A stretch of DNA of 64,000 bases. It comes from Amaranthus tricolor (lineage: Eukaryota; Streptophyta; Magnoliopsida; Caryophyllales; Amaranthaceae). Shown here piece by piece: positions 39,427 through 53,090 of this stretch. Numbering within the stretch: position 1 is the first letter of the stretch; each line of letters opens with the position of its first letter. Below the pieces are notes generated by a model. The model saw only the letters and a list, made by a program, of their open reading frames with translations. It was not told the origin of the DNA and searched no databases. Location: NCBI RefSeq assembly GCF_026212465.1, contig NC_080063.1, forward strand, positions 2,668,501 to 2,732,500, read 5' to 3'. The position numbers and the translations under genes are program-made.

Positions 39427-42400
39427 GATCAATGCTCAATGACGAATGAACGATGAAGAATGAACAAGGATCAATGATCAATGAAGAATGAACGATGAAG
39501 AATGAACAAGGATCAATGATCATTGAAGAATGAACGATGAAGAATGAACAAGGATCAATGATCAATAAAGAATGAACGATGAAGAATGAACAAGGATCAA
39601 TGATCAATGAAGAATGAACGATGAAGAATGAACAAGGATCAATGATCAATGACGAATGAACGATGAAGAATGAACAAGGATCAATGATCAATGAAGAATG
39701 AACGATGAAGAATGAACAAGGATCAATGATCAATGAAGAATGAACGATGAAGAATGAACAAGGATCAATGATCAATGACGAATGAACGATGAAGAATGAA
39801 CAAGTATCAATGATCAATGAAGAATGAACGATGAAGAATGAACAAGGATCAATGATCAATGAAGAATGAACGATGAAGAATGAACAAGGATCAATGATCA
39901 ATGACGAATGAACGATGAAGAATGAACAAGGATCAATGATCAATGAAGAATGAACGGTGAAGAATGAACAAGGATCAATGGTCAATGACGAATGAACGAT
40001 GAAGAATGAACAAGGATTAATGATCAATGAAAAATGAACGATGAAGAATGAACAAGGATCAATGCTCAATGACGAATGAACGATGAAGAATGAACAAGGA
40101 TCAATGATCAATGAAGAATGAACGATGAAGAATGAACAAGGATCAATGATCATTGAAGAATGAACGATGAAGAATGAACAAGGATCAATGATCAATGAAG
40201 AATGAACGATGAAGAATGAACAAGGATCAATGATCAATGAAGAATGAACGATGAAGAATGAACAAGGATCAATGATCAATGACGAATGACGAATGAACGA
40301 TGAAGAATGAACAAGGATCATTGATCAATGAAGAATGAACGATGAAGAATGAACAAGGATCAATGATCAATGAAGAATGAACGATGAAGAATGAAAAAGG
40401 ATCAATGGTCAATGACGAATGAACGATGAAGAATGAACAAGGATCAATGATCAAAGAAAAATGAACGATGAAGAATGAACAAGGATCAATGGTCAATGAC
40501 GAATGAACGATGAAGAATGAACAAGGATCAATGATCAATGAAGAATGAACAAGGATCAATGCTCAATGACGAATGAACGATGAAGAATGAACAAGGATAA
40601 ATGAAGATTGAATGATGATGAATGAACAAGGATCAATAATCAATGAAGAATGAACGATGAAGAATGAACAAGGATCAATGATCAATGAAGAATGAACGAT
40701 AAAGAATGAACAAGGATCAATTATCAATGATGAATGAACGATGAAGAATGAACAAGGATCAATGATCAATGAAGAATGAACGATGAAGAATGAACAAGGA
40801 TCAATGATCAATGACGAATGACGAATGAACGATGAAGAATGAACAAGGATCATTGATCAATGAAGAATGAACGATGAAGAATGAACAAGGATCAATGATC
40901 AATGAAGAATGAACGATGAAGAATGAAAAAGGATCAATGGTCAATGACGAATGAACGATGAAGAATGAACAAGGATAAATGAAGATTGAATGATGATGAA
41001 TGAACAAGGATCAATAATCAATGAAGAATGAACGATGAAGAATGAACAAGGATCAATGATCAATGAAGAATGAACGATGAAGAATGAACAAGGATCAATT
41101 ATCAATGATGAATGAACGATGAAGAATGAACAAGGATCAATGATCAATGAAGAATGAACGATGAAGAATGAACAAGGATCAATGATCAATGAAGAATGAA
41201 CGATGAAGAATGAACAAGGATCAATGATCAATGACGAATGAACGATGAAGAATGAACAAGGATCAACGATCAATGAAGAATGAACGATGAAGAATGAACA
41301 AGTATCAATAATCAATGAAGAATGAACGATGAAGAATGAACAAGGATCAATGATCAATGACGAATGAACGATGAAGAATGAACAAGGATCAATGATCAAT
41401 GAAGAATGAACGGTGAAGAATGAACAAGGATCAATGGTCAATGACGAATGAACGATGAAGAATGAACAAGGATTAATGATCAATGAAAAATGAACGATGA
41501 AGAATGAACAAGGATCAATGTTCAATGACGAATGAACGATGAAGAATGAACAAGGATCAATGATCAATGAAGAATGAACGATGAAGAATGAACAAGGATC
41601 AATGATCAAGGAAGAATGAACGATGAAGAATGAACAAGGATCAATTATCAATGATGAATGAACGATGAAGAATGAACAAGGATCAATGATCAATGAAGAA
41701 TGAACGATGAAGAATGAACAAGGATCAATGATCAATGAAGAATGAACGATGAAGAATGAACAAGGATCAATGATCAATGACGAATGAACGATGAAGAATG
41801 AACAAGGATCAATGATCAATGAAGAATGAACGATGAAGAATGAACAAGTATCAATAATCAATGAAGAATGAACGATGAAGAATGAACAAGGATCAATGAT
41901 CAATGACGAATGAACGATGAAGAATGAACAAGGATCAATGATCAATGAAGAATGAACGGTGAAGAATGAACAAGGATCAATGGTCAATGACGAATGAACG
42001 ATGAAGAATGAACAAGAATTAATGATCAATGAAAAATGAACGATGAAGAATGAACAAGGATCAATGCTCAATGACGAATGAACGATGAAGAATGAACAAG
42101 GATCAATGATCAATGAAGAATGAACGATGAAGAATGAACAAGGATCAATGCTCAATGACGAATGAACGATGAAGAATGAACAAGGTTCAATGATCAATGA
42201 AGAATGAACGATGAAGAATGAACAAGGATCAATGATCAATGACGAATGAACGATGAAGAATGAACAAGGATCAATGATCAATGAAGAATGAACGGTGAAG
42301 AATGAACAAGGATCAATGGTCAATGACGAATGAACGATGAAGAATGAACAAGGATCAATGATCAAAGAAAAATGAACGATGAAGAATGAACAAGGATCAA

Positions 42401-44368
42401 TGGTCAATGACGAATGAACGATGAAGAATGAACAAGGATCAATGATCAATGAAGAATGAACAAGGATCAATGCTCAATGACGAATGAACGATGAAGAATG
42501 AACAAGGGTAAATGAAGATTGAATGATGACGAATGAACAAGGATCAATAATCAATGAAGAATGAACGATGAAGAATGAACAAGGATCAATGATCAATGAA
42601 GAATGAACGATGAAGAATGAACAAGGATCAATTATCAATGATGAATGAACGATGAAGAATGAACAAGGATCAATGATCAATGAAGAATGAACGATGAAGA
42701 ATGAACAAGGATCAATGATCAATGAAGAATGAACGATGAAGAATGAAAAAGGATCAATGGTCAATGACGAATGAACGATGAAGAATGAACAAGGATAAAT
42801 GAAGATTGAATGATGATGAATGAACAAGGATCAATAATCAATGAAGAATGAACGATGAAGAATGAACAAGGATCAATGATCAATGAAGAATGAACGATGA
42901 AGAATGAACAAGGATCAATTATCAATGATGAATGAACGATGAAGAATGAACAAGGATCAATGATCAATGAAGTATGAACGATGAAGAATGAACAAGGATC
43001 AATGATCAATGAAGAATGAACGATGAAGAATGAACAAGGATCAATGATCAATGACGAATGAACGATGAAGAATGAACAAGGATCAATGATCAATGAAGAA
43101 TGAACGATGAAGAATGAACAAGTATCAATGATCAATGAAGAATGAACGATGAAGAATGAACAAGGATCAATGATCAATGAAGAATGAACGGTGAAGAATG
43201 AACAAGGATCAATGGTCAATGACGAATGAACGATGAAGAATTAACAAGGATCAATGATCAATGAAGAATGAACGGTGAAGAATGAACAAGGATCAATGGT
43301 CAATGACGAATGAACGATGAAGAATGAACAAGGATTAATGATCAATGAAAAATGAACGATGAAGAATGAACAAGGATCAATGCTCAATGACGAATGAACG
43401 ATGAAGAATGAACAAGGATCAATGATCAATGAAGAATGAACGATGAAGAATGAACAAGGATCAATGATCATTGAAGAATGAACGATGAAGAATGAACAAG
43501 GATCAATGATCAATGAAGAATGAACGATGAAGAATGAACAAGGATCAATGATCAATGAAGAATGAACGATGAAGAATGAACAAGGATCAATGATCAATGA
43601 CGAATGAACGATGAAGAATGAACAAGGATCAATGATCAATGAAGAATGAACGATGAAGAATGAACAAGGATCAATGATCAATGACGAATGAACGATGAAG
43701 AATGAACAAGGATCAATGATCAATGAAGTATGAACGATGAAGAATGAACAAGGATCAATGATCAATGAAGAATGAAAGATGAAGAATGAACAAGGATCAA
43801 TGATCAATGACGAATGAACGATGAAGAATGAACAAGGATCAATGATCAATGAAGAATGAACGGTGAAGAATGAACAAGGATCAATGTTCAATGACGAATG
43901 AACGATGAAGAATGAACAAGGATCAATGATCAAAGAAAAATGAACGATGAAGAATGAACAAGGATCAATGGTCAATGACGAATGAACGATGAAGAATGAA
44001 CAAGGATCAATGATTAATGAAGAATGAACAAGGATCAATGCTCAATGACGAATGAACGATGAAGAATGAACAAGGATAAATGAAGATTGAATGATGATGA
44101 ATGAACAAGGATCAATAATCAATGAAGAATAAACGATGAAGAATGAACAAGGATCAATGATCAATGAAGAATGAACGATGAAGAATGAACAAGGATCAAT
44201 TATCAATGATGAATGAATGATGAAGAATGAACAAGGATCAATGATCAATGAAGAATGAACGATGAAGAATGAACAAGGATCAATGATCAATGACGAATGA
44301 CGAATGAACGATGAAGAATGAACAAGGATCATTGATCAATGAAGAATGAACGATGAAGAATGAACAAG
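39427..44368 (+). repeat. 4,942-bp higher-order unit H1
   Basis: Repeated immediately by H2 at an offset of 4,942 bp (706 heptamers). Matching landmarks: GATCATTG at 39,511 and 44,453, CAATAAAG at 39,563 and 44,505, markers at about 40,597, 40,975, 42,507, 42,793 and 44,079 against about 45,539, 45,917, 47,449, 47,736 and 49,017. Its left part overlaps block G2. The joint with H2 lies near 44,368, between a GATCATTG monomer and a GCTCAAT monomer. Confidence 0.9.
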
Positions 44369-47300
44369 GATCAATGCTCAATGACGAATGAACGATGAAG
44401 AATGAACAAGGATCAATGATCAATGAAGAATGAACGATGAAGAATGAACAAGGATCAATGATCATTGAAGAATGAACGATGAAGAATGAACAAGGATCAA
44501 TGATCAATAAAGAATGAACGATGAAGAATGAACAAGGATCAATGATCAATGAAGAATGAACGATGAAGAATGAACAAGGATCAATGATCAATGACGAATG
44601 AACGATGAAGAATGAACAAGGATCAATGATCAATGAAGAATGAACGATGAAGAATGAACAAGGATCAATGATCAATGAAGAATGAACGATGAAGAATGAA
44701 CAAGGATCAATGATCAATGACGAATGAACGATGAAGAATGAACAAGGATCAATGATCAATGAAGAATGAACGATGAAGAATGAACAAGGATCAATGATCA
44801 ATGAAGAATGAACGATGAAGAATGAACAAGGATCAATGATCAATGACGAATGAACGATGAAGAATGAACAAGGATCAATGATCAATGAAGAATGAACGGT
44901 GAAGAATGAACAAGGATCAATGGTCAATGACGAATGAACGATGAAGAATGAACAAGGATTAATGATCAATGAAAAATGAACGATGAAGAATGAACAAGGA
45001 TCAATGCTCAATGACGAATGAACGATGAAGAATGAACAAGGATCAATGATCAATGAAGAATGAACGATGAAGAATGAACAAGGATCAATGATCATTGAAG
45101 AATGAACGATGAAGAATGAACAAGGATCAATGATCAATGAAGAATGAACGATGAAGAATGAACAAGGATCAATGATCAATGAAGAATGAACGATGAAGAA
45201 TGAACAAGGATCAATGATCAATGACGAATGACGAATGAACGATGAAGAATGAACAAGGATCATTGATCAATGAAGAATGAACGATGAAGAATGAACAAGG
45301 ATCAATGATCAATGAAGAATGAACGATGAAGAATGAAAAAGGATCAATGGTCAATGACGAATGAACGATGAAGAATGAACAAGGATCAATGATCAAAGAA
45401 AAATGAACGATGAAGAATGAACAAGGATCAATGGTCAATGACGAATGAACGATGAAGAATGAACAAGGATCAATGATCAATGAAGAATGAACAAGGATCA
45501 ATGCTCAATGACGAATGAACGATGAAGAATGAACAAGGATAAATGAAGATTGAATGATGATGAATGAACAAGGATCAATAATCAATGAAGAATGAACGAT
45601 GAAGAATGAACAAGGATCAATGATCAATGAAGAATGAACGATAAAGAATGAACAAGGATCAATTATCAATGATGAATGAACGATGAAGAATGAACAAGGA
45701 TCAATGATCAATGAAGAATGAACGATGAAGAATGAACAAGGATCAATGATCAATGACGAATGACGAATGAACGATGAAGAATGAACAAGGATCATTGATC
45801 AATGAAGAATGAACGATGAAGAATGAACAAGGATCAATGATCAATGAAGAATGAACGATGAAGAATGAAAAAGGATCAATGGTCAATGACGAATGAACGA
45901 TGAAGAATGAACAAGGATAAATGAAGATTGAATGATGATGAATGAACAAGGATCAATAATCAATGAAGAATGAACGATGAAGAATGAACAAGGATCAATG
46001 ATCAATGAAGAATGAACGATGAAGAATGAACAAGGATCAATTATCAATGATGAATGAACGATGAAGAATGAACAAGGATCAATGATCAATGAAGAATGAA
46101 CGATGAAGAATGAACAAGGATCAATGATCAATGAAGAATGAACGATGAAGAATGAACAAGGATCAATGATCAATGACGAATGAACGATGAAGAATGAACA
46201 AGGATCAATGATCAATGAAGAATGAACGATGAAGAATGAACAAGTATCAATAATCAATGAAGAATGAACGATGAAGAATGAACAAGGATCAATGATCAAT
46301 GACGAATGAACGATGAAGAATGAACAAGGATCAATGATCAATGAAGAATGAACGGTGAAGAATGAACAAGGATCAATGGTCAATGACGAATGAACGATGA
46401 AGAATGAACAAGGATTAATGATCAATGAAAAATGAACGATGAAGAATGAACAAGGATCAATGTTCAATGACGAATGAACGATGAAGAATGAACAAGGATC
46501 AATGATCAATGAAGAATGAACGATGAAGAATGAACAAGGATCAATGATCAATGAAGAATGAACGATGAAGAATGAACAAGGATCAATTATCAATGATGAA
46601 TGAACGATGAAGAATGAACAAGGATCAATGATCAATGAAGAATGAACGATGAAGAATGAACAAGGATCAATGATCAATGAAGAATGAACGATGAAGAATG
46701 AACAAGGATCAATGATCAATGACGAATGAACGATGAAGAATGAACAAGGATCAATGATCAATGAAGAATGAACGATGAAGAATGAACAAGTATCAATAAT
46801 CAATGAAGAATGAACGATGAAGAATGAACAAGGATCAATGATCAATGACGAATGAACGATGAAGAATGAACAAGGATCAATGATCAATGAAGAATGAACG
46901 GTGAAGAATGAACAAGGATCAATGGTCAATGACGAATGAACGATGAAGAATGAACAAGAATTAATGATCAATGAAAAATGAACGATGAAGAATGAACAAG
47001 GATCAATGCTCAATGACGAATGAACGATGAAGAATGAACAAGGATCAATGATCAATGAAGAATGAACGATGAAGAATGAACAAGGATCAATGCTCAATGA
47101 CGAATGAACGATGAAGAATGAACAAGGTTCAATGATCAATGAAGAATGAACGATGAAGAATGAACAAGGATCAATGATCAATGACGAATGAACGATGAAG
47201 AATGAACAAGGATCAATGATCAATGAAGAATGAACGGTGAAGAATGAACAAGGATCAATGGTCAATGACGAATGAACGATGAAGAATGAACAAGGATCAA

Positions 47301-49310
47301 TGATCAAAGAAAAATGAACGATGAAGAATGAACAAGGATCAATGGTCAATGACGAATGAACGATGAAGAATGAACAAGGATCAATGATCAATGAAGAATG
47401 AACAAGGATCAATGCTCAATGACGAATGAACGATGAAGAATGAACAAGGGTAAATGAAGATTGAATGATGATGAATGAACAAGGATCAATAATCAATGAA
47501 GAATGAACGATGAAGAATGAACAAGGATCAATGATCAATGAAGAATGAACGATGAAGAATGAACAAGGATCAATTATCAATGATGAATGAACGATGAAGA
47601 ATGAACAAGGATCAATGATCAATGAAGAATGAACGATGAAGAATGAACAAGGATCAATGATCAATGAAGAATGAACGATGAAGAATGAAAAAGGATCAAT
47701 GGTCAATGACGAATGAACGATGAAGAATGAACAAGGATAAATGAAGATTGAATGATGATGAATGAACAAGGATCAATAATCAATGAAGAATGAACGATGA
47801 AGAATGAACAAGGATCAATGATCAATGAAGAATGAACGATGAAGAATGAACAAGGATCAATTATCAATGATGAATGAACGATGAAGAATGAACAAGGATC
47901 AATGATCAATGAAGTATGAACGATGAAGAATGAACAAGGATCAATGATCAATGAAGAATGAACGATGAAGAATGAACAAGGATCAATGATCAATGACGAA
48001 TGAACGATGAAGAATGAACAAGGATCAATGATCAATGAAGAATGAACGATGAAGAATGAACAAGTATCAATGATCAATGAAGAATGAACGATGAAGAATG
48101 AACAAGGATCAATGATCAATGAAGAATGAACGGTGAAGAATGAACAAGGATCAATGGTCAATGACGAATGAACGATGAAGAATGAACAAGGATCAATGAT
48201 CAATGAAGAATGAACGGTGAAGAATGAACAAGGATCAATGGTCAATGACGAATGAACGATGAAGAATGAACAAGGATTAATGATCAATGAAAAATGAACG
48301 ATGAAGAATGAACAAGGATCAATGCTCAATGACGAATGAACGATGAAGAATGAACAAGGATCAATGATCAATGAAGAATGAACGATGAAGAATGAACAAG
48401 GATCAATGATCATTGAAGAATGAACGATGAAGAATGAACAAGGATCAATGATCAATGAAGAATGAACGATGAAGAATGAACAAGGATCAATGATCAATGA
48501 AGAATGAACGATGAAGAATGAACAAGGATCAATGATCAATGACGAATGAACGATGAAGAATGAACAAGGATCAATGATCAATGAAGAATGAACGATGAAG
48601 AATGAACAAGGATCAATGATCAATGACGAATGAACGATGAAGAATGAACAAGGATCAATGATCAATGAAGTATGAACGATGAAGAATGAACAAGGATCAA
48701 TGATCAATGAAGAATGAAAGATGAAGAATGAACAAGGATCAATGATCAATGACGAATGAACGATGAAGAATGAACAAGGATCAATGATCAATGAAGAATG
48801 AACGGTGAAGAATGAACAAGGATCAATGTTCAATGACGAATGAACGATGAAGAATGAACAAGGATCAATGATCAAAGAAAAATGAACGATGAAGAATGAA
48901 CAAGGATCAATGGTCAATGACGAATGAACGATGAAGAATGAACAAGGATCAATGATTAATGAAGAATGAACAAGGATCAATGCTCAATGACGAATGAACG
49001 ATGAAGAATGAACAAGGATAAATGAAGATTGAATGATGATGAATGAACAAGGATCAATAATCAATGAAGAATAAACGATGAAGAATGAACAAGGATCAAT
49101 GATCAATGAAGAATGAACGATGAAGAATGAACAAGGATCAATTATCAATGATGAATGAATGATGAAGAATGAACAAGGATCAATGATCAATGAAGAATGA
49201 ACGATGAAGAATGAACAAGGATCAATGATCAATGACGAATGACGAATGAACGATGAAGAATGAACAAGGATCATTGATCAATGAAGAATGAATGATGAAG
49301 AATGAACAAA
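44369..49310 (+). repeat. 4,942-bp higher-order unit H2, near-identical tandem copy of H1
   Basis: Same length and same variant order as H1. I noticed only a few differences over 4.9 kb: CAACGATC at 41,269 against CAATGATC at 46,211, CAAGGAAG near 41,608 against CAATGAAG near 46,550, GATGACG near 42,527 against GATGATG near 47,469, and GAATTAAC near 43,238 against GAATGAAC near 48,180. The last makes a reverse-strand stop in H1 only. This is the cleanest large duplication in the window and therefore probably one of the youngest, or an assembly duplicate. Confidence 0.9.
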
Positions 49311-50496
49311 GATCAATGATCAATGAAGAATGAACGATGAAGAATGAAAAAGGATCAATGGTCAATGACGAATGAACGATGAAGAATGAACAAGGATAAA
49401 TGAAGATTGAATGATGATGAATGAACAAGGATCAATAATCAATGAAGAATGAACGATGAAGAATGAACAAGGATCAATGATCAATGACGAATGAACGATG
49501 AAGAATGAACAAGGATCAATGATCAATGAAGAATGAACGATGAAGAATGAACAAGGATCAATGATCAATGAAGAATGAACGATGAAGAATGAACAAGGAT
49601 CAATGATCAATGATGAATGAACGATGAAGAATGAACAAGGATCAATGATCAATGAAGAATGAACGATGAAGAATGAACAAGGATCAATGATCAATGAAGA
49701 ATGAACGATGAAGAATGAACAAGGATCAATGATCAATGACGAATGAACGATGAAGAATGAAAAAGGATCAATGATCAATGAAGAATGAACGGTGAAGAAT
49801 GAACAAGGATCAATGGTCAATGACGAATGAACGATGAAGAATGAACAAGGATAAATGAAGATTGAATGATGATGAATGAACAAGGATCAATAATCAATGA
49901 AGAATGAACGATGAAGAATGAACAAGGATCAATGATCAATGACGAATGAACGATGAAGAATGAACAAGGATCAATGATCAATGAAGAATGAACGATGAAG
50001 AATGAACAAGGATCAATGATCAATGAAGAATGAACGATGAAGAATGAACAAGGATCATTGATCAATGAAGAATGAACGATGAAGAATGAACATGGATCAA
50101 TGATCAATGAAGAATGAACGATGAAGAATGAAAAAGGATCAATGGTCAATGACGAATGAACGATGAAGAATGAACAAGGATAAATGAAGATTGAATGATG
50201 ATGAATGAACAAGGATCAATAATCAATGAAGAATGAACGATGAAGAATGAACAAGGATCAATGATCAATGAAGAATGAACGATGAAGAATGAACAAGGAT
50301 CAATTATCAATGATGAATGAACGATGAAGAAAGAACAAGGATCAATGATCAATGAAGAATGAACGATGAAGAATGAACAAGGATCAATGATCAATGAAGA
50401 ATGAACGATGAAGAATGAACAAGGATCAATCATCAATGACGAATGAACGATGAAGAATGAACAAGGATCAATGATCAATGAAGAATGAACGATGAA
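49300..50496 (+). repeat. 1,197-bp higher-order unit I1
   Basis: Followed by I2 at an offset of 1,197 bp (171 heptamers, 28.5 monomer lengths). Shared marks: CAAAGATC at 49,308 and 50,505, markers near 49,394, 49,853 and 50,180 against 50,593, 51,051 and 51,374, CATGGATC near 50,092 and 51,289, GAAGAAAG near 50,331 and 51,528, and GATCAATCATC at 50,424 and 51,621. The half-monomer length shows that the exchange was in register at the 7-bp, not the 42-bp, level. Confidence 0.87.
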
Positions 50497-51700
50497 GAAT
50501 GAACAAAGATCAATGATCAATGAAGAATGAACGATGAAGAATGAAAAAGGATCAATGGTCAATGACGAATGAACGATGAAGAATGAACAAGGATAAATGA
50601 AGATTGAATGATGATGAATGAACAAGGATCAATAATCAATGAAGAATGAACGATGAAGAATGAACAAGGATCAATGATCAATGACGAATGAACGATGAAG
50701 AATGAACAAGGATCAATGATCAATGAAGAATGAACGATGAAGAATGAACAAGGATCAATGATCAATGAAGAATGAACGATGAAGAATGAACAAGGATCAA
50801 TGATCAATGATGAATGAACGATGAAGAATGAACAAGGATCAATGATCAATGAAGAATGAACGATGAAGAATGAACAAGGATCAATGATCAATGAAGAATG
50901 AACGATGAAGAATGAACAAGGATCAATGATCAATGACGAATGAACGATGAAGAATGAAAAAGGATCAATGATCAATGAAGAATGAACGGTGAAGAATGAA
51001 CAAGGATCAATGGTCAATGACGAATGAACGATGAAGAATGAACAAGGATAAATGAAGATTGAATGATGATGAATGAACAAGGATCAATAATCAATGAAGA
51101 ATGAACGATGAAGAATGAACAAGGATCAATGATCAATGACGAATGAACGATGAAGAATGAACAAGGATCAATGATCAATGAAGAATGAACGATGAAGAAT
51201 GAACAAGGATCAATGATCAATGAAGAATGAACGATGAAGAATGAACAAGGATCATTGATCAATGAAGAATGAACGATGAAGAATGAACATGGATCAATGA
51301 TCAATGAAGAATGAACGATGAAGAATGAAAAAGGATCAATGGTCAATGACGAATGAACGATGAAGAATGAACAAGGATAAATGAAGATTGAATGATGATG
51401 AATGAACAAGGATCAATAATCAATGAAGAATGAACGATGAAGAATGAACAAGGATCAATGATCAATGAAGAATGAACGATGAAGAATGAACAAGGATCAA
51501 TTATCAATGATGAATGAACGATGAAGAAAGAACAAGGATCAATGATCAATGAAGAATGAACGATGAAGAATGAACAAGGATCAATGATCAATGAAGAATG
51601 AACGATGAAGAATGAACAAGGATCAATCATCAATGACGAATGAACGATGAAGAATGAACAAGGATCAATGATCAATGAAGAATGAACGATGAAGAATGAA
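50497..51700 (+). repeat. 1,197-bp higher-order unit I2, tandem copy of I1
   Basis: Matches I1 through the marks listed there with no difference that I noticed, up to about 51,700, where it has CAAGTATCAATAATC and I1 has CAAAGATCAATGATC. Confidence 0.85.
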
Positions 51701-53090
51701 CAAGTATCAATAATCAATGAAGAATGAACGATGAAGAATGAACAAGGATCAATGATCAATGACGAATGAACGATGAAGAATTAACAAGGATCAATGATCA
51801 ATGAAGAATGAACGGTGAAGAATGAACAAGGATCAATGGTCAATCACGAATGAACGATGAAGAATGAACAAGGATTAATGATCAATGAAAAATGAACGAT
51901 GAAGAATGAACAAGGATCAATGTTCAATGACGAATGAACGATGAAGAATGAACAAGGATCAATGATCAATGAAGAATGAACGATGAAGAATGAACAAGGA
52001 TCAATGATCAATGAAGAATGAACGATGAAGAATGAACAAGGATCAATTATCAATGATGAATGAACGATGAAGAATGAACAAGGATCAATGATCAATGAAG
52101 AATGAACGATGAAGAATGAACAAGGATCAATGATCAATGAAGAATGAACGATGAAGAATGAACAAGGATCAATGATCAATGACGAATGAACGATGAAGAA
52201 TGAACAAGGATCAATGATCAATGAAGAATGAACGATGAAGAATGAACAAGTATCAATAATCAATGAAGAATGAACGATGAAGAATGAACAAGGATCAATG
52301 ATCAATGACGAATGAACGATGAAGAATGAACAAGGATCAATGATCAATGAAGAATGAACGATGAAGAATGAACAAGGATTAATGGTAAATGACAAATGAA
52401 CGATGAAGAATGAACAAGGATCAATGATCAATGAAGTATGAACGATGAAGAATGAACGAGGATCAATGATCAATGAAGAATGAACGATGAAGAATGAACA
52501 AGGATCAATGATCAATGAAGAATGAACGATGAAGAATGAACAAGGATCAATGATCAATGAAGAATGAACGATGAAGAATGAACAAGGATCAATGATCAAT
52601 GACGAATGAACGATGAAGAATGAACAAGGATCAATGATCAATGAAGAATGAACGATGAAGAATGAACAAGGATCAATGATCAATGACGAATGAACGATGA
52701 AGAATGAACAAGGATCAATGATCAATGAAGAATGAACGATGAAGAATGAACAAGTATCAATAATCAATGAAGAATGAACGATGAAGAATGAACAAGGATC
52801 AATTATCAATGATGAATGAACGATGAAGAATGAACAAGGATCAATGATCAATGAAGAATGAACGATGAAGAATGAACAAGGATCAATGATCAATGAAGAA
52901 TGAACGATGAAGAATGAACAAGGATCAATGATCAATGACGAATGAACGATGAAGAATGAACAAGGATCAATGATCAATGAAGAATGAACGATGAAGAATG
53001 AACAAGTATCAATAATCAATGAAGAATGAACGATCAAGAATGAACAAGGATCAATGATCAATGACGAATGAACGATGAAGAATGAACAAG
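51376..53090 (+). repeat. Block J1, recurring 10,878 bp downstream
   Basis: Starts at the marker at 51,376. The same order is found from 62,254: GATCAATCATC at 51,621 and 62,499, CAATCACG near 51,842 and 62,720, GTTCAATGACG near 51,924 and 62,802. The offset is 10,878 bp, exactly 259 monomers. J1 contains about 756 bp (18 monomers) not present in J2, between about 52,270 and 53,030, with private words GGTAAATGACAAATG near 52,385 and CAACGAGG near 52,456. The singular variant CGATCAAG at 53,031 is found in J2 at 63,153. Its left end overlaps I2. Confidence 0.82.
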
